Source: Cyclospora cayetanensis (Eukaryota > Apicomplexa > Conoidasida > Eucoccidiorida > Eimeriidae). From it: 64,000 nucleotides of DNA. The notes under the pieces were generated by a model, which saw only the letters and a program-made list of their open reading frames with translations, was not told the origin of the DNA and searched no databases. The DNA is taken from positions 18,610 through 82,609 of the forward strand of contig NW_020312124.1 of assembly GCF_002999335.1 (NCBI RefSeq). The letters run 5' to 3'. Numbering within the stretch: the stretch's first letter is position 1; each line of letters opens with the position of its first letter. Made by a program: the position numbers and the translations under genes. Shown in pieces: positions 12,249-23,332 of this stretch.

Positions 12249-12470
12249 TTGATCACACATACACTCATGCAAATACACATATGTGCACATAGATACATTC
12301 GTGATACACGTGTATATATACATGAACAAATGCGCAAATGCACACATAAACACATACAGAAATACAGAAATACACACACATACACACATATACATACACA
12401 AATACTCACAAAAAACATACACACATATACATACACAAATACACAAATACATACATACACATCCATACAC
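12249..12470. repeat. CACATA microsatellite
   Basis: About 220 bases of imperfect ACACATA/ACATACA repeats between the coiled-coil gene and the CBM20 exons. The long ORFs over it on both strands are repeat translations with no coding value. Confidence 0.9.
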
Positions 12471-12754
12471 AGCACGAAGGGTGACAAAGTGCCTCATGCT
12501 AATGCCGGGAGCGCGAAGCAGCAAATGCAGACCGCCGCGGACGGCTAGCGAGGTGGCGCTCGCTCTAAGAAACAGCCTTTATAGCTCGCGAATCAAGGTT
12601 GAGAAAGCCCCCATGTTAGAAAGGCATATGTGAAGCAAAAAACAGCCGGAGACGGCAGTCGGTCCAAACACCCGCAGGTGCACAAAAAGCAGCAGACTAC
12701 AGTGGCAGTTGTCTGCTCAGGTGATGTAGTTACAGAGAGCGAGTGTGCATATAC

Positions 12755-13200
12755 CGAATTTATCGAAAAGGTCGTGGCTGCCTCGGCAGAGTCTGGCGAT
12801 TCGGTTCCCAGAGTCATCGTGCCCGGCAATACATTCCCATCTGCATGGGCTGTTGCTTGCGCTGCTGCAGCAACGACAGGGTGCTTGCTCCGGAGGCTGC
12901 GCTTTCGAAAGCACGTTGCTGGGGGGGTTGCACTTGCACAGGGGAACAATGACGTATTTGTACTTTATTGCAAGCCCTGCTGGGAGCGGCACTGGAGGCG
13001 ACACCCACAAGGGGAAGGTTCCCTTAGATGTGCTGAGACGGATGCGAAGCGGCAGCTGCCACTCTCCTAGAGAAGAAGCGCTGCCAAGGACGCACAACTC
13101 TTCTCCTGCAGCATCAGGAGACGGAGTGTGAGGAAGCGAACTGCACTCACCCGATGGAGGGGAGAGAAGGAAGGGGGCTGGGAGGGGGACAGGGGAGGCA
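12755..13200 (-). CDS. CBM20 starch-binding domain exons of an unresolved gene
   Basis: CBM20 modules bind starch or glycogen; coccidia store amylopectin granules. Reading the minus strand, the exon ending at 12934 encodes GEELCVLGSASSLGEWQ, then FPLWVSPPVPLPAGLAIKYK and YVIVPLCK. These match the CBM20 order: GE-x-LxVxGS-x-x-LGxW, then PxW, LPxG and YKYVIV. A phase-2 junction to the exon 12755-12840 gives CKWECIAGHDDSGNR, supplying the conserved W-E...G..N-R that ends the module. The upstream end of the first exon and the rest of the gene (toward 13500 and 12240) were not resolved; the upstream reading is proline-rich. A laforin phosphatase or dikinase partner domain was looked for and not seen. 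Function beyond glucan binding is unknown. Confidence 0.6.
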
Positions 13201-13565
13201 GACGGAGGCTGAAGGGGCAAAGAAAAAGGGTTGAAAGCATCAGAAAGGGGGGTGGAGGGGAGGGTGTTGGAGGGGAGGGTGTTGGGGGTAATTTGGGAGG
13301 AGTAGTGGCGTCGCAGGTGTATGGACAGGGCATGGCGCGAACAGCCAACCGCCACAGGGGTCTGTGGATTTGGAGTGTAGGGTTTGCATACCGATTGAAG
13401 TATTTTCGCATATACAGTGGAAAGTGACGTAGCAAGATCTGCAGGCCGACGCCATTGCAGCTGAGAGGGGGGTGATAAGGCCCCCGTGTACAAATTTCAC
13501 AGCCAGCGCTTGCTGCAGGAAAACAGTTTAGGCTGCGGCGTTGCACCGGAGCAGCAGCGTTCATC

Positions 13566-16500
13566 CGTTAAGCGGAGCTGAGACTTTCACCAGAAGAAGC
13601 AAGCCTGCAGAAGGGGGAGGAAGGGTGGCTAGAAGGAGGAAGGCAGGGAGTTCTGCTGCATTCTTTCAACCACCCGTCGGTGTGCGCGTAGCGGGGTGAA
13701 TGACAAAGCCCCGAAAGGCGCTTGACGGAGGGTGGGAGTGTGTGTAACCCGTCAAAACAAAACGGAGCGCGAGGCGATGCATCAGAAGTCGCCGATCGGT
13801 CCTTAAACCACCCTGAATTGCTGCCATGCGCGTGGCGTGCGGCCACCGGGAATCCCGAGGGCGTGCAACTCTTTCAGGATGCGCACTGAGAAATGGACTG
13901 AGGAGGATTAAGAAGAACAAACGGGTGCGTGAAGATGCCTTCAATGAGGCAGAGAGGGCGCAGTATATGCACGAGCGTTCGCGCCGTGCGTGTGACCGCC
14001 GCCGTTCTGAATGATGCAGGCCTACGGGTTTGGGATTTGAGTTTTGGGATCTAAATGCTGAAGTCACTCTAAAAGAAAGGAAATATGATGAAACTACCAA
14101 AAATAAATGCTAAAAGGAGAATTTCAGCATTCAAAAGGAACAACGAGAAACTGGGCGCCACAGCCGATATGGCAGCTGCAGCAGCTGCTGTAGCTCTCTC
14201 TCGGAAGTGTGAAGCGAACGAAGCATGCGTTCAACTTCCTATCGTGATGATTCGGGCTTTACTCGGTGATTTCTACCACCTCCGTCTCAGATCCACCAAA
14301 ACAAGCTGTTTCCAGCTGTGTAAATGGGCGCTGTAGCTCTCGCCAGTACAAGAGGGCACGAATAGCCGCCGCGGCCGACAAACAGCCCCGACAAAGTTTC
14401 TTCTTCATGCGCAGTCTCATACGCTTCCTTCTGGTCAGATTCTTGTCGTGGAAGTTGACAAAAGGTGTCCCTATGAGCGATCAGGGACGGCGGTTGTCAT
14501 GATGGGCTGCAGGTGTCGATTGAGAGGCACACCCCGGCGTTCTCTGAGCACAATAAAGGCAAACAGCCCTCTCAGGCTGAGTAGAAGGAAGCGCTGTAAG
14601 CGTGAACACTATGTTTGTGGCCTTTAAGCCTTTGCTACGCACCGTCGGGCGAGACAAGCATGGCGTTGTGCTGCATTCCTGCCAGCAAGCAAGCGATGGA
14701 AAGAGCCAGAAGTTGAAGATATGTGGCCTCCACTGCGACTAACAGATGTATGCAAAAAGCAACAAACACTCGAGCAAGCATGAGGCCATACCGCTGTGGA
14801 ATTGTAATCGAAAATATTGGAAATAAAAGCCGATAGAGGGACCTTCACGCTTGATGAAGCTCAGGCTGAGGTGTACTCAAACACATTCTGCTAAACTGAT
14901 TATGATTCGCCCTAAGAGTAAGTAAGGGGCTAAATAGCTGGCTTATTTCTACGTATGTCCTGTATATAGCAAAGTTTTGCTAGCTCGACACACGAAGACA
15001 TTTTTAGAGGCGTGCGCGGTATGTGCGATGTGCAAGTGGGTATGAACTCTTGGACTGCTTAGGGGGTGCAGCTACGCTCATCCTAGCGGTCACTCCCCCA
15101 TCGTAGAGCGACTACATAGGGACGCGGGCAGAGCAAGTAAGGAGCTATCTTGGAATTTGCTCAATAAATTTTGAAAGATATTGTTGACATTAAATGCACA
15201 GTCAAGCGTCTTCCTGAGAAGACCTCAGATGTACCGGTATGATTGTACTGATAGACAGTGTGGCGCTTCACCTAGGATATCCAAAAAAGCCACGTTGTAA
15301 ACCCGACTCACCTACACAGCTTACTAGAGATCCCTGAGGTATCGTTCCAAATGAACGCCTTCTTCTCCGTTCCTTTTCCCCTCGGGGGTTCTGCGTGAGC
15401 GGACACGAATAGACGGCTCTGCTTCGTATTCTTGACTCTCTTAGCATGTTCATCCAGTTTCATGTACCGGGGAGCGTACAGGACTCGCATGACTGATTCT
15501 CACAACATTGGGCATGTTCTATGCTGCAACAAAAACAAATATCTAAAAACAGGCAAACCAAAACTTGAATTCCTTACCATCTCTTATATACATAAATCTA
15601 GTGCACTAGAAGGCTTTAACATGCACCCTAGCCCATTAGATCTAGCAATCGATGTTGACCCCAAGTGAAGGAAAGTTTCAGCCTGGCCACATCCGGTAAC
15701 AGCTGTTACAACTGATTCTGCGAACACGAAATAGTAGGGAATGGCTCCAACTACAAGGACTAGTAGTGCTCTGCGGATTAACTCCAATGAGACTGTGTGC
15801 TTTCAGCGGTTTAACCTGCTGTGCGCAGGGGCAGCGATTCCTCGCAACAGGAACTTGCCTTTGCACAAATTTCCCAATTAAGTAGTATTAGATGAGTTAT
15901 TTTCTTTGCAATTACACTTTAATACGACTTGCGCCGGTTGCATGCACAGTCGGTTCGCTAGGAGTCAAGAAATGCGCTTGACTCGGCTGGCAGCTATTCC
16001 TCGATGTGCGTTGCACTCGTTTTCAATAAAGTGCCCAAGGTGGCTCATCTCCTGTCTACAGTTAAAAGGTGTGCCTGATAAAAAGAGAAGGAGACTTTTC
16101 ATGCTCCCTTCATGCATGGGTCTATATGCATGGAGTCTACATCCAGCTGCTTCAGAATGCCCACTAGAGTTGGCTTCTCTGCGACGAGCGGCACATCCAA
16201 ATAGCGAACAAAAGCCTATGTGCTCAAAGTGTTTAAGCCACAGCTCCAATAAACACCACAGCACGCTCACAGGCCAACCAGATAGCAGTAGAATGAAAAT
16301 GTAGGCAAAATCATAGCATGCAATGAGGCCCATATATGCACACACACACATGCACATGCACACAAACATACACATACGCAGAATGCAGACATAAAAGCGA
16401 AAGGAAGTTTGAAAGAGAGAAAGACACCAAGAGTTCGGAAATCGCCACTACACAGGCACGAGTCGGCAGATTTTGGAGTCCTCGATCACCAAGTACAAAC

Positions 16501-17084
16501 TCCTGCTGTAGATCCTTTGGCGTATCCTAGGGGGCATCCTGCACGTAGCGCACAAGGCGTCATTAAGGAATGAAATACCGCTCTAATACGGGTGTGAAAA
16601 CGACTGTTAATGGGAAAAGTAGCGGTGCATGCATAGGCGTAGGAGTGCTTACGCTGCTGAAGAGGTTGGCGGATGAATGACACAGGAGTTATCGGGCTCG
16701 TTCTCCAGCCTCCTGAGCTGCTGCAGCCCCATATACTGCTGCGAATACACTTGCTGCCCCCAGCTCCCACTTGGAAACACACATCCCTCGGAATTGTTCA
16801 TGCAAAAGCCTTATTTCCGCTAACATGCCCAGTGGCAGTGTGACGACTAGCTTTGCTACATGTTGAACACGCCTCCTGCTTTCGTTCCATCTCTCTGCAA
16901 GGCCTGAATCTCTTAAAACTGGTCGGTAAAACTGCCTATTCACGTTATGTTCCAAAATCGAACAAGCCCAAGCTGCACAGCCAAGGCAACAGCGCGCCAG
17001 GATGCTGCATTGATGTACAATCTGTTACCCCCTTCAGCTGCCGCACTTTGTCACGCTGCTGCAGAGGCGAAAGCCCCATGCAGC
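13566..17084. other. Gene-poor region with dispersed repeat copy A
   Basis: About 3.5 kb without a gene I can support. It contains a small basic ORF at 13826-14014 (ambiguous strand), a CA-rich microsatellite near 16336-16380, and diverged copy A of a hairpin-bearing repeat near 15000-15175. Codon-like signal is weak on both strands. Confidence 0.5.
15000..15175. repeat. Hairpin-bearing dispersed repeat, copy A
   Basis: The core inverted repeat at about 15061-15099 begins AGGGGGTGCAGCTA and ends with a diverged complement around CTCCCCC. Downstream sequence (CATAGGGACGCGGGCAGAG, AAGGAGCTATCTTGGA) aligns base by base with copy C near 63.75 kb. See copies B and C. Confidence 0.55.
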
Positions 17085-17210
17085 TTCCCACCCAGCAAGC
17101 CGTCAACAGCTCCACATAGCTGGCCGTCGACGCGGATCCGCCTAGCTAGCTATCAACAGCGCCACACCCAGCTAGCCGTAAATGGCTCCACATAGCTAGC
17201 TCTCTCCATA
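17085..17210. repeat. Short tandem repeat with AGCTAGC core
   Basis: About four degenerate units of roughly 30 bases built on CAGCTAGCCGTCAACAGC and CCACATAGCT. The restriction-like AGCTAGC palindrome recurs in each unit. It lies just downstream of the CCDC97-like gene, in its likely 3' flank. Confidence 0.6.
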
Positions 17211-17367
17211 TCGTCAGGAGGCATCCTCCATCAGTAGTCGGCATCAAAGTACGCATCTTGAAGGTCTCTATTGGCCTGCAGACACCCGAGATCCCCGTGT
17301 GTGACTGATCGGTCAGTAGGTGCTGAGAAGCTACAAGCTCGCTGGCTCTTTGGTTGCACTACCAGCT

Positions 17368-20045
17368 TCAAGCCACCGCAGTCGTTCCCGTTACGTGTGA
17401 ACGAACTGAGCCAGCCGTTGAGCGCAAGGCGATCGACTCCGAAGCCCCCGCTCTCCTCAGCAGCAGCGCCAACACCAGCAAAAGCAGCAGCATATCATCG
17501 AAAGGCAGCAGGGTCAGTCGTGCCTCATTGACGTCATCCAGAGTATCGTCAGCATCGATGGCAGCGTAGTCAACTCCTGGGAAGTCGCCCGACAAGAAGC
17601 GGAGCCGCATCGCCTCAAGGAACTCCTGCAGCAGTCACCAGCGATGCCAGCGCTTATGGGCTCGCTCTCGTGGCGTTTTACAGACGCGGAGGTGTCACCT
17701 GCTTCGAGGCAGCGTTTCTCTCTGCGCCTCTATTGCCGCTACCTCGGCGCACTCCTGTGTGTGGAGCTCGACTGCCTTGTTACTGAAACTGCTTCCTTTA
17801 AGCCCGTCAGAGCCAGACTAGGGGTTCCTCTACCGAACAAATGCCACTCAAGCACCAGCACATGCATCTAGCCAAGGCAGAAGCACGACATGAAAAATTG
17901 GGAGACTTCCAAGACAGCTCCCCAGACGCAGGCACTCACCCTTCGTTTGTCCTCAAACTCCGCAGGAGAGACTTCAGTCGCTTCCTCCTCCCCATCTTCC
18001 GAGAATGTTGATTGCAGGTCGTGTTTTTGCTGCTGCTCCATCTGCAGCCGCGCTGTAGCGACGCCGCGATCAAACGGCCTACAAGGGGCCAACTCATGGA
18101 GAAGCTGCGAGACAGGTGGCTCCTGCCGTCGCTCTTCATCTTCCTCTGTTGACTCGGCGCCTTCTGGCTGCTGCTTCTGCCCTTCTAGCTGCACGTCTTC
18201 CCGCTTCTCGTCGAAAGTGCTGTCTGATGGTGCTAGAGCTGCGAAATCTAGAGAATCTTCCGGCTGCTGCTGCGAGCGCTGCTGTTGTCGCTGCTGCTGC
18301 TGCAGACGCCTGAGCTCGCCATAAAAGCTATCTTCTTGCGCCTTCCACACTTGCTTTTGCTTTGTAAGTCGCTCTTCTTCTTCTTCTATGTCATAGGCTC
18401 TGTCGAGCATTGTGCTGTACAACACTCCCCTCCGACCGCTACAATTGCTGCTGCTACAATTGCTGCTCATTGCTATGGAGCGCTGCGCTGCAGCAGGCAC
18501 GAGAGCAGCAGCCCCCACAGAAGCCGCGGAGACTTTTTCCGCGGCGGCGGCTGCTTCTGCAGCGGCTGCCTCAGCTACAGAGGCAGCTGCTGCTGCTGTG
18601 ATCTCATCATCATCGTCTGCTGCACTCCGTGCAGCGGCAGCAGTGGCAGCCTCCTTTGCGTCTGCTGTCGCCGCAGCTACTTCTGCTGCACTAGGAGGCT
18701 TCGCGGCGAGGGAAAAGTTGCACTCGAACCGGCCGACAATTTCCTGGTAGAGCGCAGGCTGCAGCAATTGCATCCACAGAAGCAGCAGCAATCATGGCGT
18801 AAACGTCACAGGAAGGGGTACCAGAACAACTGCAGCAGCTTTTGCTGTTGTCAATCCGCATGCCGCAACAAAAAGGTATCAGGCTGCAGGAAAAGCAATT
18901 CGCAAGAAAAGGCAGCAGGCACTGAAGGTGGAGGCGCTACTAGCGTGTCTCTGCGCTGGGGCGGCTTCATCCTCTTATGACCTCAATATGCTTCAAAGTT
19001 TCTTCGGAAAAAAAGACACCCTCTTCTTCCAGCTGCCGCATGCGCTGCAGCCTCCGGTTCTGCCTGAGCTGTACAGACACCGCAGCAGCAATTGCAGCAC
19101 CAGCACCGCCAACGGCAGCAACGGTATAATGCGAAGACTGCCGGAGGAGTTGTGGCAAGGCAGCTGCTGGCGAGTGCACTATAAAGAAGGCCTGTCGCGA
19201 AAACAAATATCACCTTCACAGCACTTGTTGCTCCCTTTCCGGTGCTGTCGCAGTTGCACAGCCTCTCCACATAGTACTGCGCAGGCTCGCAAGCATAGCG
19301 ACACCTGCATGCGCTTTGATCTCCTATCATCGTGATGCAAGAGGGCGCTAAAAACAACATGAATTTCGAGGAAAACCACTTCAGCAAGCCACGCAAGCAC
19401 ACCAATGCCCAGCGCTGCAGCAGCAAGAGCAGCAGCAGCAAGAGCAGCAAGAGCAGCAAGAGCAGCAACAGCAGCAAAATGCCGAACCTGAACTTCAGGC
19501 CTATCTCTGAAATGCTTGCCGAGAGCTTTCGTTTCCTCAACAGGCAGAAGCTTCCCATGGCGCTCTGCACACAAAAAGACTCGTGCAAGTCTGCATCCGA
19601 AAGCCGCCTAGTTGCACGACTAGGAAGCAAACGACATTGGCGAGCAGCAGGCAGTGGCTACAGCAGAAGGCGCTGCAGAAAACAGCAACTCCGGCGGAGC
19701 GTCAGCTCACTCAGCAGCAGCAGCGAAAAGGCAGCACGGAGACGCACCGAGAAAGACATGAGGATGCTTGAGAAGAAGGGCCAAGAGTTCGGCACGAGTG
19801 CCCTCAGAGCTGAGACACTGCACATTCGAACAAGTGGCAGCAAAGGCACCAATAATCGCTGCAGCCTCTACAAAGCTGCAGTTACTCCGTATGTTTGTCG
19901 CCTCTCCGGCGAGCAGACACACCGTTGATCCGGGAGCGCCAGCAGACCGTCGGAAGCAGCGGCGGCTGCATCAACGTACCTCCTCTATGACTGCTCCATC
20001 AACGAGCTTGCGGCGTTTCAATGCGGAAAAGGAGGGATTCGACAT
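17368..20045 (-). CDS. CCDC97: CCDC97-like protein (DUF2052, spliceosome-associated)
   Basis: CCDC97 associates with the SF3B splicing complex. Six minus-strand exons join in phase: 19980-20045 (start MSNPSFSALKRRK), 19748-19865 (SSEGTRAELLALLLKHPHVF), 19488-19564 (ERHGKLLPVEETKAL, first residue split), 18982-19068 (RQNRRLQRMRQLEEEG, FFSEETLKHIE), 17940-18758 (PALYQEIVGRF; then poly-Ala and poly-Gln inserts; LDRAYDIEEEEERL) and 17368-17625 (EFLEAMRLRFLSGDFPGVDY). The total is about 474 residues. The order (short helical N-domain, NRR..L..L..EGxxFSxE, PxLYxxxVGxF, acidic stretch, EF...M..RFLxGxxxxxDY) is the DUF2052 pattern. The C-terminal tail after about DDVNEA is unusually hydrophobic. Alanine and glutamine expansions in the middle exon are lineage-type. 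Start choice is inferred; an ATG at 20334 in an Ala/Gln-rich frame is an alternative. Confidence 0.8.
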
Positions 20046-21458
20046 AGTGCTGTCCATAAACGTGTGGAAACAAACAAAATACACACACACCTACACACAC
20101 CATATAGACAAGAGCACCACGCACAGCTCAGCAAACCACGGTACGTGCACCTGTAGGGTGTATGGACAGCTCAACATACGCAGAGACAAGCGCGCTCGGA
20201 TCGAAGGCAGGTTTCTGGCCATCTTTTTCTTCTTGTTCCCGCTGCTGCTGTGCAAACTGCTGTGTGTCTGCTGCTGCTGCTGCTGCTGCTGCTTCGGTGG
20301 AGCTTGCAGAGCAGTCCGTTGCTTCCGCCGCTGACATCTTCGAAGGAACCTCGATGGAGTGCCAGTGGTGCCCTTGGCGCTGCTGCCGCTGCCTTCGCTG
20401 ATTCTGTATCGCGTGCGGTGTATACGTGGCAAAGCCCTTTGCTGCAGCTCGAGCTGCATAGCAAGTTTTTGTCGAGAGAGAGAGAGAGCGAGAGAGTGGC
20501 TGCGGCAGGCAGCAGCCGACACTGGCACAGAAGCCGTCAGAAGTATTAAAGCCACAGCACTTGCCCTTGCTGCTGCAGACGAAGTTGACTATCAATCCAG
20601 AAGCTCCTACCTCCTGCGGTGCCAGTCAGGCCCTTGGGCTGGCGCAGACTCCTTTAGCCTTCTGCAAGTGCATTTTAGGGGAAGATGCAAGAGCGCAACG
20701 ACCAGTTTCTGATGACTGATAATTTGAATTTTGCATTTTGATGCGTCTGCTGCAAGGCTGCTTTCCCGGAGGTAGCAGCCTGAGGCAGGGGGGGCCCCCC
20801 AAATCCCCCGTCGCTTGCGTTCCCCGCCCACCCCCCTTCAGCCAGCCAAGAAGCCTCGCAATGCAGTTTTTAAAAGCAGGGAAGAAACTGTGCAGATAAT
20901 GCACATTTAAAACACATATACCAACTATTTAGAAGCAAGAAAGCTGCCGCTGTACTACCACTCAAAACAGCAGCAGCAGCGTCTGCCAGACCGTTGGTTC
21001 ATGTAGCACCCTCGACTGTTGCAGCAGCAGCGTTAGCGGCTGTTGTTGTTGCTGATCCCGTGTTGCTGGGGCGTCAACAACAGCGTTTACTCTTCTCCGA
21101 GTCAAGTGCCGACAGTGCAGCAGAGCAGCAGCAGCAGCAAGCAAGGAAGCCTCCCAATGGAGCGCTTGTTGGCAGCGGTGCAGACCGCTGAATTCAACGC
21201 TGCACCCTGGTGCCTTCTAGGTGCCATGACATGCGCTTTTTGTTGTTGTTGCTGCTGCTTCTTGTCCTCCCGCCTTTTCTGTAGCGTTCGGCGGTGTGCT
21301 AATATCGAGTGTATAAATATTTCTATGTGTAATTTTGTGTATACATGTATGTATACTTTTATGTATACATTTAATATGTATTTGCATGTGTGTACTGGTA
21401 CGTGTGTATTGGTATGTGTATGTGCGTGTGTATGCATTTTTACATATGTATGTACATG

Positions 21459-21489
<31 letters not shown>

Positions 21490-21988
21490 GTCTGCTGTAT
21501 GTACGCGCTGCAGATGGGAAAGGCCCTCTTCTCCTTCGAGCAGCAGTTCTAGAGCCAAAAGGGCCGTCAGACGTGTTGGCTACACAAGGCGGCGAAATGA
21601 GTGGCTGTAGCGATTCCAGCAGCCATCCCTGTTGTGTGCTGCTCCTTACCAACTGCTGCGCTTGTTTCTTCTGCCTTCTTAGTGACGCAGAAGCCAAAGA
21701 CACTGCAGAGGTGCGCATTGTACCTTCACAGCTGATCTAGCAGGCTACGTTTCGAACATGCAAATAGATGGTGGTCGGTGTGTACATACAGCATGCGTGT
21801 TTCGCGGTATCGGTGTGCATGCAGAGGCTTAATAAGGATTTCCAGGTGCACACTCGGAGCCTCCTCAGGTGCTTTGGGGCCCCCTCTTGTTTGCTGCAGC
21901 AGCAACAACAGTCGCATGCATGAGCAGACCGCTCGTGGCAGCTTTCCAGTAGCAGCGCACCTCGGCTAGCAGGAGCACCCTTCTAGGC
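20046..21988. other. CAG-rich intergenic or unresolved exon region
   Basis: About 1.9 kb. It contains a minus-strand Ala/Gln-rich frame (20128-20334, starting MSAAEATDC) and a plus-strand Gln-rich frame (20994-21191). A GT/TA microsatellite spans about 21310-21490, and a plus-strand exon-like segment follows the acceptor at about 21513. None could be joined into a gene. Confidence 0.35.
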
Positions 21989-23332
21989 ATGCCCATGCAC
22001 ATGCACACGACAGGCTTCCAAGGGGCTAATTCGCGACCTTCTTGGCTGCTTTCATTCTATTTGTACTGCCCCTATTCACTCCTCCGCTTTGCCTGCTGCA
22101 GGAGGATCTTGTTCTTGCTGATGCAGCAGCCTGATTCGTCGACTCACGTCATCCTAAGAGGGCCTGTCGTGAAGGCGCTGGTACCAGCCACGGCAGCAGT
22201 AAGACCGCCCTCATGCACAGCAACAGCAGCAGAAGAGGCAGATGATGAGGAAACTCCAGAGGATGCAACACATGAGAAAGCTCCAGAGGATGCAACTCAT
22301 GAGGAAGCAGCTTCCTATTTGTCTGTGCAAAGCCTTGAGGCTGAATTTCTACCGATACTATTCCGTTTCAAGTTAGAGCCGGTATTGGGACCTGCAGTTC
22401 AGCCGGTGCTGCTGCATCTTTTGCATGCTCCGTTGCTGTTGCTTCCTTTGCAGCAGCAGCAGCAGCGGTGCAGCAGCGTGGAGAAGAAGGTGCACCGACA
22501 GCAGAAGCCAACTCGGGCCCTATCGAAGAAAGCGGTGCTGCAGCAGACTCTCTCTCGCTTGCAGCAGAATCATCTGTTCGCAACTGCCGCTGAAGCAGCG
22601 GGCAGCTATTCATCATCAGAGGCAAGCCGTCGAGCACTACCAGCAACTGCACTTCGCTGTTCGCCAGCGCCCTTATGGCCAGAAGAAACGGCTGCTGCAT
22701 TTGCAGCTGCAGAGCGCATGTTGCAACCGCAGCTCGGAAGAAGCAGCAGTATTCAGCAGCCGACACACACCTCCCCATCTCCCATGGAGTGCTTTCCTTC
22801 CAGGTCCAAACGAGGTGGCTATACACTGCGAAGCTCCGCCATCACCATTAAGAGCAGCGCTAGCATGAGTGCCTTGCCGCACCCAGAAGCAGCCAGGAAA
22901 CTGCTTTTTGGAGTGCTTGTTGCTGCCTGGTTTTTGCCGCAGCAGCCAGCCTGCGAGCTGTACGGGTTGTCACGCCCAAGCCAGAGGTACTTGTGTAGCT
23001 TCCTGTTGCTTGAAAATAAGACTGCAGGCTGCCCCTCAGGCTCTGCTGCTGCCAGGAGCAGCGTAGTAATGGAGGGGGAGCGGCTGGCTGGCGTTGCCGT
23101 ATTTTGTGCAGCTCGTGCTGTGGTGTGCTGGCTGGCTGCTACAGACACTGCAACTGGTGCCGGTATACCAGGTGCCTCCTTCTCCCTCCCGAGAAGAAAA
23201 GGAGTAGCACATACACTGGCAGTAAAACGTGGGACGCAGACGAAGCGACCATTAGCAGCCGCGGCTACTCGTACTGCAGTCGGCGTGCGCGCGTATTCAC
23301 AGCACCACCTGTTGCAGCTTGGCCTTTTCTAG
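21989..23332 (+). CDS. Uncertain 447-codon ORF, acidic repeat and Gln tract
   Basis: A long open frame with no recognised family. The most coding-like part is 22190-22380: an acidic duplication (PEDATHEKAPEDATHEEAA), then YLSVQSLEAEFLPILFRF. After this come a QQQQQ tract, Ser/Ala-rich sequence and a moderately hydrophobic segment near LLFGVLVAAWFLPQ. A plausible splice donor after FKLEP (GAGCCG|GTATTG) and several acceptors suggest that only part of the frame is exonic. The minus strand over 22.4-22.9 kb also has exon-like frames. The true gene structure is therefore unresolved and the ATG at 21989 is arbitrary. Confidence 0.35.
   Translation: MPMHMHTTGFQGANSRPSWLLSFYLYCPYSLLRFACCRRILFLLMQQPDSSTHVILRGPVVKALVPATAAVRPPSCTATAAEEADDEETPEDATHEKAPEDATHEEAASYLSVQSLEAEFLPILFRFKLEPVLGPAVQPVLLHLLHAPLLLLPLQQQQQRCSSVEKKVHRQQKPTRALSKKAVLQQTLSRLQQNHLFATAAEAAGSYSSSEASRRALPATALRCSPAPLWPEETAAAFAAAERMLQPQLGRSSSIQQPTHTSPSPMECFPSRSKRGGYTLRSSAITIKSSASMSALPHPEAARKLLFGVLVAAWFLPQQPACELYGLSRPSQRYLCSFLLLENKTAGCPSGSAAARSSVVMEGERLAGVAVFCAARAVVCWLAATDTATGAGIPGASFSLPRRKGVAHTLAVKRGTQTKRPLAAAATRTAVGVRAYSQHHLLQLGLF

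Noticed and set aside
12246..12548. Overlapping ORFs on both strands of 100-116 codons
   Set aside because: They coincide with the CACATA microsatellite and have no coding character.
13826..14014. Small basic plus-strand ORF (RIKKNKRVREDAFNEAERAQ)
   Set aside because: Attractive composition, but the opposite strand is pyrimidine-rich and intron-like, no family is recognised, and no start context or partner exon could be supported.
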